NCBI RefSeq assembly: GCF_000723885.1
Contig: NZ_CCDG010000044.1
Location: 1-64,000, forward strand
DNA: 64,000 nucleotides
Origin: Paenibacillus camerounensis
GTDB taxonomy: Bacteria; Bacillota; Bacilli; Paenibacillales; Paenibacillaceae
Reading direction: 5' to 3'
In this document: positions 25,494 through 34,612 of the stretch, in pieces
Position numbering within the stretch: the first letter of the stretch is position 1
How the letters are laid out: each line of letters begins with the position of its first letter
Program-made: the position numbers and the translations under genes
Notes under the pieces: generated by a model
What the model saw: the letters and a program-made list of their open reading frames with translations, nothing else
Database searches by the model: none
Told to the model about the DNA's origin: nothing

Positions 25494-27329
25494 TTACCCT
25501 TGATTCTTCTCGTCGTCAACAACCTCATAGTCAGCGTCAACAACATTATCCTTTTTAGCGCCTTCCGGAGCCCCTTCAGCACCTTGCTGCTCTTGTGCAG
25601 CCTGTTCATACAGCTTCACGGACAGCTGCTGTACAATCTCGTTCAGCGCTTCTGTAGCCGCGTTGATTTCTTCGAGATTGTCGGTTTCCAAAACTGCCTT
25701 TACCTTGTCCTTTGCAGCATTGGCTTTTTCGATTTCGGAAGCATCTACTTTATCGCCAAGATCCTTGATGACTTTATCTGTGGAATACACGAGCTGGTCA
25801 GCGTTGTTCTTCGCTTCAACCAGTTCTTTACGCTTGCGGTCTTCCTCAGCGTGCAGCTCGGCATCCTTCATCATCTGTTCAACTTCAGCATCGCTCAGGC
25901 CGCTGGAAGAAGTGATCGTGATCTTCTGGCTCTTGTTCGTGCCTTTGTCTGTTGCCGATACGTTAACGATACCGTTGGCATCAATGTCAAAGGTAACCTC
26001 GATCTGAGGTACACCGCGCGGTGCCGGCGGGATCTCGTTCAGCATAAAGCGGCCGAGAGTCTTATTGCCGTTCGCCATTTGGCGTTCACCCTGCAATACG
26101 TGAATTTCCACGCTTGGCTGGTTATCGGCAAAGGTCGAGAAGACCTGGGATTTACTTGTAGGAATAGTAGTGTTACGCTCAATCATCTTCGTGAACACGC
26201 CGCCTGCAGTTTCAATACCGAGGGACAGCGGGGTTACATCGAGCAGTACCACGTCTTTAACATCACCAGTCAATACGCCCGCCTGAACAGCAGCGCCCAG
26301 GGCTACTACTTCGTCCGGGTTAACGCCTTTGTGCGGGTCTTTGCCTGTAAGCTTCTTGATCGCATCCTGTACGGCAGGAATACGCGTGGAACCGCCGACA
26401 AGCACAATTCTGTTCAGGTCAGCAGGAGTCATGCCTGCATCGCTCAGCGCCTGGCGGGTAGGACCCAGTGTGCGTTCTACCAGCTCTGCAGTCAGCTCGT
26501 CGAACTTAGCACGGGTAAGGTTAACTTCCAAGTGCTGAGGCACGCCGTCAACAACCGTGATGAACGGAAGCGATACCGTTGTAGTCAGGACACCGGACAA
26601 TTCTTTTTTCGCTTTTTCTGCAGCATCCTTCAGACGTTGTACAGCAGCTTTGTCCTTGCTCAGGTCAATGCCCTGCTCCTTCTTGAATTCAGCTACAAGA
26701 TAGTCCATAACAACCTGGTCAAAGTCGTCGCCGCCCAGACGGTTGTCACCGCTGGTAGCCTTAACCTCGAAGAAGCCGTCGCCCAGTTCAAGGATCGATA
26801 CGTCAAATGTACCGCCGCCCAGGTCATATACCAGAATGGTCTGATCTTCGGATTTCTCAAGGCCGTATGCCAGAGCTGCCGCAGTCGGCTCGTTCACGAT
26901 ACGCAGCACTTCAAGGCCTGCAATTTTACCGGCGTCCTTAGTCGCTTGACGCTGGCTGTCATTAAAGTATGCCGGAACAGTAATAACCGCCTGGGTAACA
27001 GTCTGTCCCAGATAAGCTTCAGCATCGGATTTCAGCTTCTGCAGAATCATGGCCGAGATCTCTTGTGCAGAGTAGTCTTTACCGTCGATGCTTTCTTTGT
27101 GGCCCGTACCCATATGACGCTTAATAGAAGCGATGGTACGGTCAGGATTCGTAATAGCCTGGCGTTTTGCTGTTTCGCCGACGATGCGCTCGCCGTCTTT
27201 CTTGAAGCCTACAACCGATGGGGTTGTACGCGCGCCTTCCGGATTCGGAATAACGACGGCTTCGCCGCCTTCCATAACGGCAACGCAAGAGTTGGTGGTT
27301 CCAAGGTCAATCCCGATAACTTTACTCAC
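25494..27329 (-). CDS. dnaK: Chaperone Hsp70 DnaK
   Basis: A 611-residue Hsp70 chaperone that folds and protects proteins in ATP cycles with DnaJ and GrpE. The nucleotide-binding domain has IGIDLGTTNS, VYDLGGGTFDVS and VLVGGSTRIPAV. The substrate-binding domain begins around 380 (DVTPLSLGIETAGG), and the lid ends in a Q/E/G-rich tail (DADYEVVDDEKNQG). Length is typical of Firmicutes DnaK, which lacks a segment in subdomain IIA. The GTG at 27329 is used because GAGGAGG lies nine bases upstream. It sits between grpE and dnaJ in the CIRCE-controlled operon. Confidence 0.98.
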   Translation of the reverse strand: MSKVIGIDLGTTNSCVAVMEGGEAVVIPNPEGARTTPSVVGFKKDGERIVGETAKRQAITNPDRTIASIKRHMGTGHKESIDGKDYSAQEISAMILQKLKSDAEAYLGQTVTQAVITVPAYFNDSQRQATKDAGKIAGLEVLRIVNEPTAAALAYGLEKSEDQTILVYDLGGGTFDVSILELGDGFFEVKATSGDNRLGGDDFDQVVMDYLVAEFKKEQGIDLSKDKAAVQRLKDAAEKAKKELSGVLTTTVSLPFITVVDGVPQHLEVNLTRAKFDELTAELVERTLGPTRQALSDAGMTPADLNRIVLVGGSTRIPAVQDAIKKLTGKDPHKGVNPDEVVALGAAVQAGVLTGDVKDVVLLDVTPLSLGIETAGGVFTKMIERNTTIPTSKSQVFSTFADNQPSVEIHVLQGERQMANGNKTLGRFMLNEIPPAPRGVPQIEVTFDIDANGIVNVSATDKGTNKSQKITITSSSGLSDAEVEQMMKDAELHAEEDRKRKELVEAKNNADQLVYSTDKVIKDLGDKVDASEIEKANAAKDKVKAVLETDNLEEINAATEALNEIVQQLSVKLYEQAAQEQQGAEGAPEGAKKDNVVDADYEVVDDEKNQG

Positions 27330-27426
27330 TGTAATGTGCCTCCTCAAAAATGGTTATGGAGCAATGCTCCTGCATATTTATCATTAGGTTGGTTGAACTT
27401 AAATTTAGAAGAAATATATAGACAGA

Positions 27427-28002
27427 CTACATGCTGACTTTGACCATGGCCGGACGAAGAACCTTATCCTTCAGGAGATAGCCCTTCTGGACCTCTTCCG
27501 TCACGATGCCTTCCTCGTGCTCCTCGCTCTCAACCTGCATAATCGCCTGATGATATTCAGGGTTGAATGGCTGCCCTACTGTTTCCATCGCTGTGAGGCC
27601 CTCAGACTTCAATACACCTTCGAGCTGACGGAAAATCATGTTGATGCCTTTGGTAAAAGCCTCGGATTCGGCATTGCCCGGAGCAGTAACCAGTGCACGC
27701 TCAAAATTATCGAGTACCGGAAGCAGCTCAGTAACGAGCTTGGAGGTAGCATACTGTGCCAGCTCTTCCTTCTCCTTCTGCGTACGGCGGCGGAAGTTAT
27801 CGAAATCAGCCTGTACACGCAGTGTGCGGGCCTGTGCCTCTTCTGCCAGCTCCTGGAGGCGCTTCACAGCTTCACCGCCGCCTGAAGCCTCCTCGAAGTC
27901 TGCCGTGTTCTCTACTGCGGCTTCAGCCTCATCGGCTGCCAGTGTTTCATTTACCGCTTCGTCTTTCAGTTCATTCGGTTCTTGCACCTGTTCCTCTTTC
28001 AA
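27427..28002 (-). CDS. grpE: Nucleotide exchange factor GrpE
   Basis: A 191-residue homodimeric ADP-release factor for DnaK. It has an acidic disordered N-terminus (residues 1-45), a long coiled coil (VKRLQELAEEAQARTLRVQADFDN region) with the family signature FDNFRRRTQKEKEEL, and a C-terminal beta domain with FNPEYHQAIMQVESEEHEEG and VLRPAMVKV. The start is TTG, preceded by GAAGGAGG. It lies 49 bases downstream of hrcA and about 100 bases upstream of dnaK in the heat-shock operon. Confidence 0.97.
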   Translation of the reverse strand: MKEEQVQEPNELKDEAVNETLAADEAEAAVENTADFEEASGGGEAVKRLQELAEEAQARTLRVQADFDNFRRRTQKEKEELAQYATSKLVTELLPVLDNFERALVTAPGNAESEAFTKGINMIFRQLEGVLKSEGLTAMETVGQPFNPEYHQAIMQVESEEHEEGIVTEEVQKGYLLKDKVLRPAMVKVSM

Positions 28003-28051
28003 GTTGTCTTCACCTCCTTCATATTATTCACGCAAATCAATTACACTCTGT

Positions 28052-29083
28052 TCACTTATACCAGTGTGCCAGCATCGCTGTCAAATCCCGGGATAAAATT
28101 CCGAGGATACCCATCACACGGGCGTATTCCATCCGGGTCGGACCCAAAATGCCGATACTGCCCAGTGCCTTGCCGTCCAGTGAATAAGTAGCTGTGATCA
28201 AGCTGCAGTGGGCAAAGGCTTCATGCTTATTCTCCGTCCCGATACGGACCTGTATTCCGGTTCCGCCGGATACGGGGGACAGCATCTTCAGCAGCGTCGG
28301 CGTCTCTTCGAGCAGATCAAGGATCGTCTTGACCTTGTCGACATCCTTGAACTCCGGCTGGGTCAGCATATTCGCCGCCCCGCTCAGATAGATGCGCTGG
28401 TCATGATCGCTTTCGAGCGCCTGGTCAAGCACCTGCATTAATTCTTCATAGTGGGAGATATGACGCTGCATTTCCTCACCCAGCTCGGAATACAGCTGGC
28501 TCTTCAGCTTGTAGAGCGGCACATTCACCAGCTTGCTGTTAAGCAGATTGACAACCTTCTCCATTTCGGAGAGCGAAATCTCCGGCGGAATCTGAACTGT
28601 ACGGTTCTCTACCTGACCAGTGCTGGTAACAATAATAGCCACGGCGTTATTGCCGTCAAGCGGAAGCAGCTGAAAATGGCGCAATGAAGTATGAAAAACC
28701 TCCGGTCCCAGAAGGATGGAAGTGTAATTCGTCATATTGGAAAGAATCATGGCCGCATGCTGGATAACCTGCTCGGTAGCATTCAGCTTCTCAGCGAAAA
28801 AAGCGCGAATCGTGCCCATTTCTGCTGTTCCTGCGGAATTCCACGGCACCAGATGGTCCACATAATAACGGTAGCCTTTATGAGAAGGAATTCTTCCAGC
28901 CGATGTATGCGGCTGCTCCAGATAACCTAACTCCTCCAGATCGGCCATTTCATTACGGATAGTTGCCGGGCTATAGCCCACATCGCCCCGTTTGGAGATG
29001 CTGCGTGAGCCTATCGGCTCAGCAGAAGATATATAATCATCTACAATAGCATTGAGGATCATTCTCTGGCGTTCAGTTAACAT
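28052..29083 (-). CDS. hrcA: Heat-inducible transcription repressor HrcA
   Basis: A 343-residue repressor that binds CIRCE operators and is released on heat shock, with GroEL assisting its folding in Bacillus. The winged-helix DNA-binding N-terminus (LTERQRMILNAIVDDYISSAEPIGSR) and the motif SPATIRNEMADLEELGYL are clear; the GAF-like dimerisation core follows. A perfect CIRCE element lies 35 bases upstream of the start codon, so it represses its own operon with grpE, dnaK and dnaJ. GGAGGG precedes the ATG. Confidence 0.98.
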   Translation of the reverse strand: MLTERQRMILNAIVDDYISSAEPIGSRSISKRGDVGYSPATIRNEMADLEELGYLEQPHTSAGRIPSHKGYRYYVDHLVPWNSAGTAEMGTIRAFFAEKLNATEQVIQHAAMILSNMTNYTSILLGPEVFHTSLRHFQLLPLDGNNAVAIIVTSTGQVENRTVQIPPEISLSEMEKVVNLLNSKLVNVPLYKLKSQLYSELGEEMQRHISHYEELMQVLDQALESDHDQRIYLSGAANMLTQPEFKDVDKVKTILDLLEETPTLLKMLSPVSGGTGIQVRIGTENKHEAFAHCSLITATYSLDGKALGSIGILGPTRMEYARVMGILGILSRDLTAMLAHWYK

Positions 29084-29117
29084 GTTATTCCCTCCTATCG
29101 GCTGCGGCTCCGATTCG

Positions 29118-29144
29118 TTAGCACTCTACTCAGATGAGTGCTAA
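29118..29144 (-). promoter_or_regulatory. CIRCE operator (HrcA binding site)
   Basis: TTAGCACTC, nine bases, GAGTGCTAA: a perfect match to the CIRCE consensus, placed between the promoter and hrcA. Confidence 0.98.
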
Positions 29145-29155
29145 CCACTAATACA

Positions 29156-29185
29156 AAAATACCAAACTGACCTCAGCGTTGTCAA
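29156..29185 (-). promoter_or_regulatory. Sigma-A promoter of the hrcA-grpE-dnaK-dnaJ operon
   Basis: The minus strand reads TTGACA (29180-29185), 18 bases, then TATTTT (29156-29161). The CIRCE operator begins about eleven bases downstream of the -10. Confidence 0.8.
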
Positions 29186-29306
29186 GTCAGTTTCACTGCG
29201 GATTTGGATTATGGGCGCAGCCTTATTTAAATCCCATAGTCCGGGAATTTCTGCAACCTCCATCTTCAACTATCGTCTGAATATAGTAGGAAAGGGGTTA
29301 AGCCAC

Positions 29307-30029
29307 ATGAAATGGAAAAGATCCATATCGATTATCCTGCTTGTTATGCTGCTTCTTGCCGGCGCTGCTTTGTTTTATGAGAGAAAGACTGGCAGAGAGG
29401 ATAACTGCTTTTACGGTGAAGTGGATTACATCTCTGTATTGCAATGGGATGGTGTTGTCTATCAGGAGGATTATGCCAGTCCAGCCAGGGAGCAGCTCAA
29501 AGGTAAACGGCTGGGGGAAATCTCTTACCGTAAAGCCGATCATCAGTGTCCGCGGGATGAGATGCTTAACGGCGATTCCACTCTGCTTGAGACCGGTACA
29601 GCGCTGTATGAGGTAACCGGGTATAAGGCTTCCGCCCGCCTATGGGCAGGCGACAGGCTGTTTATAGCCCACAGCAATCCGGAAGCCGTGACCCTGAACG
29701 ATCTGCTTGATATCTCTGGTAAAATTACAGCGGTCCGCTTCATCAGCGGAATGGACGGAACCACCCGTCTGATGGACTTCACACCGGAGGCTGCCGGGCT
29801 TTTTATAGAAGAGTATCCCAAATCGGAATACATTCCGTTTGATCAGCTATATAAGGATACTAAAGGCTGGGTCGGCGATAAATACTGGCTCGAAATCGAG
29901 CTGAAGGACGGCTCCGCCTTGACCATCGTTTATAATACGCTGTCCCGATCCTTTAATCCTCCAGCTTACGCCACCCCGGAGCTTGCCGGGCTTATAGAGC
30001 AGCAGCGCAAGCTGATCTATGCCAAGTAA
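29307..30029 (+). CDS. Signal-anchored hypothetical protein
   Basis: A 240-residue protein, not recognised. A basic start (MKWKRS) leads into a hydrophobic stretch (ISIILLVMLLLAGAALF), giving an uncleaved anchor or signal peptide without a lipobox cysteine. The rest is a soluble extracytoplasmic domain with no cysteine pairs beyond one near residue 38 and no catalytic motif I can name. AAAGGGG lies upstream of the ATG at 29307; an earlier in-frame ATG lacks a good site. Divergent from hrcA and closed by a bidirectional hairpin, so it looks monocistronic. Confidence 0.75.
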   Translation: MKWKRSISIILLVMLLLAGAALFYERKTGREDNCFYGEVDYISVLQWDGVVYQEDYASPAREQLKGKRLGEISYRKADHQCPRDEMLNGDSTLLETGTALYEVTGYKASARLWAGDRLFIAHSNPEAVTLNDLLDISGKITAVRFISGMDGTTRLMDFTPEAAGLFIEEYPKSEYIPFDQLYKDTKGWVGDKYWLEIELKDGSALTIVYNTLSRSFNPPAYATPELAGLIEQQRKLIYAK

Positions 30030-30035
30030 ACTTAT

Positions 30036-30089
30036 AAAAAAGCCGCTGCTCCCAGGAATAGCTCTCCTGACAGACAGCGGCTTATATTG
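30036..30089. terminator. Bidirectional terminator between convergent genes
   Basis: AAGCCGCTG (30040-30048) pairs with CAGCGGCTT (30075-30083), with a smaller internal stem (CAGGAATAGCTCTCCTG). An A-run on one side and TATATTGTT on the other allow use from both strands. Confidence 0.75.
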
Positions 30090-30115
30090 TTACACGGCAG
30101 AATTCGGCTGCCTGA

Positions 30116-30625
30116 TTAATCCAATCTCTTCATCACTGCAATTTCATCGCAGGCATGCTGCTTCTTGCAGTTAACACAATCCGTCCAGACCTTCTCGGGG
30201 AAAATCTCCTTCTCCACCACAGTGAATCCGTTTCTGAGAAAGAAATCGACTGCATACGTCAGCGCCATAATCTTAGGAATGCCTTGGCGTCTTGCTTCTT
30301 CAGTCAGCTTCTCCAAAATCATCGAACCGACACCCTTACCCTTGCCTTCATCGCGCAAGCCGATTGAACGGACTTCAACTAGATCATTTCCAAGTCTAAA
30401 CAACGAGCCGCAGCCCACGAACATACCGTCAATTTCAGCGATGACGAACTGGTCGATCTGGCGGGTCAGTGCCTGCCTGGAACGGGGGAGCATAATTCCG
30501 CGCTGGGCGTACTCCTCTATCATTAAGTACAGCGGCTCCACATCCTCCACCGTAGCAATTCTGCATATTACCTTAGATTCTCCCGCAGGAGCCGACTGGC
30601 GGATCATTTCCGTCTTGACAAGCAC
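30116..30625 (-). CDS. GNAT family N-acetyltransferase (short ArgA-like)
   Basis: A 169-residue acetyl-CoA-dependent acetyltransferase. The fold is recognisable from IATVEDVEPLYLMIEEYAQRG, the central VRSIGL strand and the acetyl-CoA loop DEGKGKGVGSMIL (R/Q-x-x-G-x-G/A type). A C-terminal Cys-rich segment, WTDCVNCKKQHACDEIA, matches stand-alone N-acetylglutamate-synthase-like GNAT proteins often annotated ArgA. An amino-acid acceptor such as glutamate is therefore plausible, but no arginine genes are nearby. The start is GTG at 30625 with GAGGGG nine bases upstream. Confidence 0.8.
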   Translation of the reverse strand: MLVKTEMIRQSAPAGESKVICRIATVEDVEPLYLMIEEYAQRGIMLPRSRQALTRQIDQFVIAEIDGMFVGCGSLFRLGNDLVEVRSIGLRDEGKGKGVGSMILEKLTEEARRQGIPKIMALTYAVDFFLRNGFTVVEKEIFPEKVWTDCVNCKKQHACDEIAVMKRLD

Positions 30626-30699
30626 TATAACTCACCCCTCGTTGTTAATATGAATAAATATACAACATGGTGAATTACAATTCAAGGGGTATTCTAAAA

Positions 30700-31872
30700 T
30701 TAAACCTCTGTTAAAAGTCCGACAAATTCTCCAAAAACATCATTGCCGAACAGGATTCCCTGCTTGCTCAGCCGGTAGGTTCCATCCGTCTGCTCCAGCA
30801 GTCCGGCATGCAGCAATTTATGCAGTGACGCACCAAAAATATCCTCCAGCGTCTTGCCGAACTGTGCCTGGAATGCAATGCCTGATACCCCGGCGCGCAT
30901 ACGCAGGCCGACCATCATAAAGTCCTCCATCGCCTCCTGCTCCGTAATTTCAAAGGAGTCCAGACGCGGCAGCCCGCTGCGCGAAGCTTCATTATAGGGA
31001 TTCACACCCTTGATATTAATATGCCGCTGACGCTTAACATATCCGTGAGCCCCTGCACCAAGGCCGTAATAATCTTCGTTACGCCAGTACGTTACATTAT
31101 GACGGCTCTCCATGCCCGGCTTGGCAAAATTACTGATCTCATACTGGATATAACCCGCTTTCTCCATTTCAGACATGAGCAGCAGGTACATTTCCAGCTC
31201 ATCCTCTTCGCTGGGCAACGGCAGCTTATTTTTATTGAATAGGGTATGGAAAAGCGTATTCTCCTCTACCTTCAGGCTGTAGATTGAATAATGGGGCAGA
31301 TTCAGCTCCAGCGCTTTGCGGATACTCTCTTTAAGCATGTCCACGGTCTGGTTCGGCAGCCCGAACATCAGATCAACAGACAGGTTATCCAGCCCTACGC
31401 TGCGCGCATTCTCCAGACTGCGGTAGACATCATCCACATTGTGAATACGTCCAATCCCGCTCAGCAGCTCATTCTGGAATGCCTGAACGCCGAAGCTGAC
31501 CCGGTTAACTCCGCCTTCTTTCATTACTGTAAGCTTCTCGATGTCCGTTGTGCCCGGGTTAGCCTCCATCGAGAATTCAATATTGTCATCCCATTGCGGG
31601 AAATGCTTGCGGACCGACGCCAGGAAATAGGCCATTTCATCGGGCTTGAGCATGGTCGGCGTTCCCCCGCCGACAAAGATCGTCTTAATCACACCCGGCG
31701 GAGTCTGCTGTACGGTCAGCTCCATTTCGCGGTCAAGCGCATGCAGATACTCCATCACCGGCTGGTCCTTCAGGACATAGGAATTGAAATCACAGTAAAA
31801 GCATTTATTCGTACAAAACGGAATATGAATGTACACGGCCTCAGGGGGACGGCCATTGTTATGAGCTGTCAT
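30700..31872 (-). CDS. hemW: Heme chaperone HemW (radical-SAM, HemN-like)
   Basis: A 390-residue radical-SAM protein of the HemW group, which binds heme and delivers it to target proteins rather than acting as coproporphyrinogen dehydrogenase. The cluster motif is CTNKCFYC (CxxxCxxC, about residues 20-27), followed by GGGTPT near 68 and the HemN C-terminal domain. Unlike true HemN it lacks the extended N-terminus with the extra cysteine before the CxxxCxxC. Its place downstream of lepA matches the Bacillus gene historically called hemN. AAAGGAG precedes the ATG. Confidence 0.92.
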   Translation of the reverse strand: MTAHNNGRPPEAVYIHIPFCTNKCFYCDFNSYVLKDQPVMEYLHALDREMELTVQQTPPGVIKTIFVGGGTPTMLKPDEMAYFLASVRKHFPQWDDNIEFSMEANPGTTDIEKLTVMKEGGVNRVSFGVQAFQNELLSGIGRIHNVDDVYRSLENARSVGLDNLSVDLMFGLPNQTVDMLKESIRKALELNLPHYSIYSLKVEENTLFHTLFNKNKLPLPSEEDELEMYLLLMSEMEKAGYIQYEISNFAKPGMESRHNVTYWRNEDYYGLGAGAHGYVKRQRHINIKGVNPYNEASRSGLPRLDSFEITEQEAMEDFMMVGLRMRAGVSGIAFQAQFGKTLEDIFGASLHKLLHAGLLEQTDGTYRLSKQGILFGNDVFGEFVGLLTEV

Positions 31873-31915
31873 AGCTGTCTCCTTTAAATGTTAATAGTGT
31901 CTGCATATATAGCCA

Positions 31916-31942
31916 GAAAAGGGAAGCCGTCAGGCTCCCCTT
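31916..31942 (-). terminator. Terminator after lepA
   Basis: The minus strand reads AGGGGAGCC, loop TGAC, GGCTTCCCTTTTC: a 9-bp GC-rich stem and a short T-run. It lies between lepA and hemW, so hemW may have its own promoter or depend on read-through. Confidence 0.75.
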
Positions 31943-32000
31943 CAGTGTCTCATTGCTGATTCATTAGTGCACTCCGCAGCCGGGAGTCCCTATAACCTCT

Positions 32001-33815
32001 TTACTCGTCGATCTTCAGAACCGCCATGAACGCTTCCTGCGGCACCTCTACACTGCCGACCTGCTTCATGCGCTTCTTCCCTTCCTTCTGCTTCTCCAGC
32101 AGCTTCCGCTTACGCGAAATGTCACCGCCGTAGCATTTGGCCAGGACGTTCTTGCGCATCGCCTTAACGGTCTCACGGGCGACAACCTTGGTTCCGACCG
32201 ATGCCTGGATCGGCACCTCGAACATTTGCCGTGGAATGATACCGCGCAGCTTCTCACAGATAATGCGGCCGCGGTTATAGGCGCGGTCACGGTGGACGAT
32301 GAATGACAGGGCATCAACCTGCTCGTTGTTCAGGAGAATATCCATCTTCACCAGATTGGACTGGCGGTAGCCGGAAATCTCATAGTCGAAGGAAGCATAG
32401 CCCTTCGTGCCTGATTTCAGCTGGTCAAAGAAATCATATACGATTTCCGATAGAGGAATCTGATAAGTAATGGTTACCCGGTTGGTATCCAGATACTCCA
32501 TATTCACGAATTCTCCGCGCTTATTCTGACAAAGCTCCATTACAGTACCTACATAATCATTCGGTACAATGACCGCAGCTTTGACATACGGCTCTTCCAC
32601 GTAATCAATGGTACCGATCTCCGGATAGTTCGACGGGTTGTCGATCTGCAGCATTTCGCCGTTGGTCAGCATAATCCGGTAAATAACGCTTGGGGCAGTC
32701 GTAATCAGCGGGAGATTGAACTCGCGCTCAATGCGCTCCTGGATAATCTCCATGTGCAGCAGCCCAAGGAATCCGCAGCGGAAGCCGAAGCCCAGGGCGC
32801 TTGAACTTTCCGGCTCGAAGCTTAGCGACGCGTCATTCAGCTGGAGCTTCTCAAGCGCTTCACGCAGATCATTGTAATCCGAGGTTTCAATCGGATACAG
32901 ACCGCAATATACCATCGGATTGATCTTGCGGTAACCCGGCAGCGGCTCCGGTGTCGGATTCTTTGCGTCCGTTACCGTATCCCCGACACGGGTATCCCCG
33001 ACATGCTTGATACCGGCAACGATGAAGCCTACATCCCCGATGTTAAGCTCGTCCACAATCGTCATACGCGGCATGAAGGAACCGACTTCGATAACCTCGA
33101 ATACTTTTTCAGTAGCCATCATTTTGATCTTTGATCCGGCTCGGATCTTACCGTCGATAACGCGGACATAGACGATAACGCCCTTGTACGGATCGTAATG
33201 GGAGTCAAATATCAGCGCCTTCAGCGGATCTTCGGCAGTACCGGTAGGAGCCGGAACTTGTTTCACTACCTGCTCCAGAATTTCCTTAATCCCGATGCCC
33301 GCTTTGGCTGAAGCAAGCACAGCCTCACTGGCGTCTAGTCCGATTACATCCTCAATCTCCTGCTTGACCCGCTCCGGGTCGGCACTCGGCAGGTCAATCT
33401 TGTTAATGACCGGCAGAATCTCCAGATTGTTATCCAGCGCAAGGTATACGTTAGCCAGTGTCTGCGCTTCAATCCCCTGGGCAGCATCAACAACCAGCAG
33501 TGCTCCTTCACAGGCAGCAAGGCTTCGGGAGACCTCATAAGTGAAGTCGACGTGTCCCGGAGTATCAATCAGGTTGAGCAAATACTCCTGGCCGTCATCA
33601 GCCTTGTAAGTCAGGCGTACAGCCTGCAGCTTAATGGTGATCCCGCGTTCACGCTCCAGATCCATCTGATCCAGCACCTGCTCCTGCATTTCGCGTGAGC
33701 TGAGTGCGCCCGTATATTCAAGAATACGGTCGGCCAGAGTCGATTTACCATGGTCTATATGTGCAATAATCGAGAAATTGCGGATTTGTTGTTGTCTTTT
33801 CTGAACGTCAGTCAT
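32001..33815 (-). CDS. lepA: Elongation factor 4 (LepA)
   Basis: A 604-residue ribosomal GTPase that helps translation under stress and ribosome assembly. The G1 motif AHIDHGKST is near residue 18, followed by DTPGHVDF, NKIDLP and the EF-G-like domains. The C-terminal LepA-specific domain ends in MKQVGSVEVPQEAFMAVLKIDE. Length and order are canonical. It lies downstream of the yqxA-position gene and spoIIP and upstream of hemW, as in other Bacillales. Confidence 0.98.
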   Translation of the reverse strand: MTDVQKRQQQIRNFSIIAHIDHGKSTLADRILEYTGALSSREMQEQVLDQMDLERERGITIKLQAVRLTYKADDGQEYLLNLIDTPGHVDFTYEVSRSLAACEGALLVVDAAQGIEAQTLANVYLALDNNLEILPVINKIDLPSADPERVKQEIEDVIGLDASEAVLASAKAGIGIKEILEQVVKQVPAPTGTAEDPLKALIFDSHYDPYKGVIVYVRVIDGKIRAGSKIKMMATEKVFEVIEVGSFMPRMTIVDELNIGDVGFIVAGIKHVGDTRVGDTVTDAKNPTPEPLPGYRKINPMVYCGLYPIETSDYNDLREALEKLQLNDASLSFEPESSSALGFGFRCGFLGLLHMEIIQERIEREFNLPLITTAPSVIYRIMLTNGEMLQIDNPSNYPEIGTIDYVEEPYVKAAVIVPNDYVGTVMELCQNKRGEFVNMEYLDTNRVTITYQIPLSEIVYDFFDQLKSGTKGYASFDYEISGYRQSNLVKMDILLNNEQVDALSFIVHRDRAYNRGRIICEKLRGIIPRQMFEVPIQASVGTKVVARETVKAMRKNVLAKCYGGDISRKRKLLEKQKEGKKRMKQVGSVEVPQEAFMAVLKIDE

Positions 33816-33954
33816 TCCTTACCCCCACAGACAGCCTTATGTTAATCCACTCATTATACCAGTACGCGCTTCCCCCATCAATCCCGTTCAGCCCGGAAAG
33901 TAAAGAAAGCCGCGCACAGCTCCGCGATAAGCATTGCGGCTATGCAACAAATGA

Positions 33955-34060
33955 CAAGCAGAAACGGCTATGCCGTCCTTCAGAGAAGGCGGTAACCGTT
34001 CCTGCGAGAAAGATAAGGATTATGGATAGCGTAAAACATATAAATTCATATATTTCAAAA
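33955..34060. repeat. Dispersed palindromic repeat, copy B
   Basis: The partner of 25321-25424, starting CAAGCAGAAACGGCT and sharing TAGCGTAAAACATATAAATT exactly. It is intergenic, between lepA and the yqxA-position gene. The inverted arms are weaker than in copy A. Confidence 0.75.
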
Positions 34061-34097
34061 AGTCCCCTTCTGAAGCCTTTCGTCCTTGCAGTTATAA

Positions 34098-34571
34098 CTA
34101 ATCGGCAGAGTCGAACAGGGAGACAATCCAGCGGATGCTTTTCTGCGAAGCCTGCTGGAGCAGACCGGCTGTCTTATCCGCAAGCACATCAATGCCTGGC
34201 TGCTGATCTCCGGGGATCAGCAGCTGTTCCGGGGTCAGCGTATTATAGTCCTGCACCTCCTGCTGCGGCAGTGTACTGCCGCCGGCTGATGTCTGGGCTG
34301 TAGACTGCGGCTGGACCGCAGGAAGTGCCGTATAGGCGCCGGTCACCGGATCAACGGCAACCGGCACATAGACATAGGCCGGGCTGCTCTGCACGTTCAC
34401 GGTGCCAGCAGCAGCGGCTTGCCCCGCCTGCTGCCCCCTTATTGCTCCGTTCCAGCCCGGAGCTACCGTCTCCGTCCTGGCTGTGCCGCTGCCGCCGAAC
34501 TGCAGACCTATCAAGATGCCGATACCCGCCCACACGCCGATCACAACCAGTTTTTTGCCGAAACGGGACAT
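34098..34571 (-). CDS. Membrane-anchored protein at the yqxA position
   Basis: A 157-residue protein between spoIIP and lepA, the slot held by yqxA (DUF3679) in Bacillus. It has an N-terminal hydrophobic anchor (KLVVIGVWAGIGILIGLQFGG), whose IGLQ end resembles the GMQ of YqxA. A low-complexity A/G/Q/T/V region with VYVPVAVDPVTGAYTAL follows, then an amphipathic helix at the C-terminus (KTAGLLQQASQKSIRWIVSLF). The equivalence is mainly positional. AAGGAG precedes the ATG, and the gene lies 41 bases after spoIIP, so it may be expressed with it during sporulation. Confidence 0.65.
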   Translation of the reverse strand: MSRFGKKLVVIGVWAGIGILIGLQFGGSGTARTETVAPGWNGAIRGQQAGQAAAAGTVNVQSSPAYVYVPVAVDPVTGAYTALPAVQPQSTAQTSAGGSTLPQQEVQDYNTLTPEQLLIPGDQQPGIDVLADKTAGLLQQASQKSIRWIVSLFDSAD

Positions 34572-34612
34572 GTCCAGCCACTCCTTTCTCTCTCATGTAT
34601 TGAGGTTCTATG

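Noticed and set aside
25500..27437. A 645-codon open frame on the plus strand opposite dnaK
   Set aside because: It lies exactly antisense to dnaK, has no ribosome binding site or known motif, and reflects third-position composition of a GC-rich highly expressed gene.
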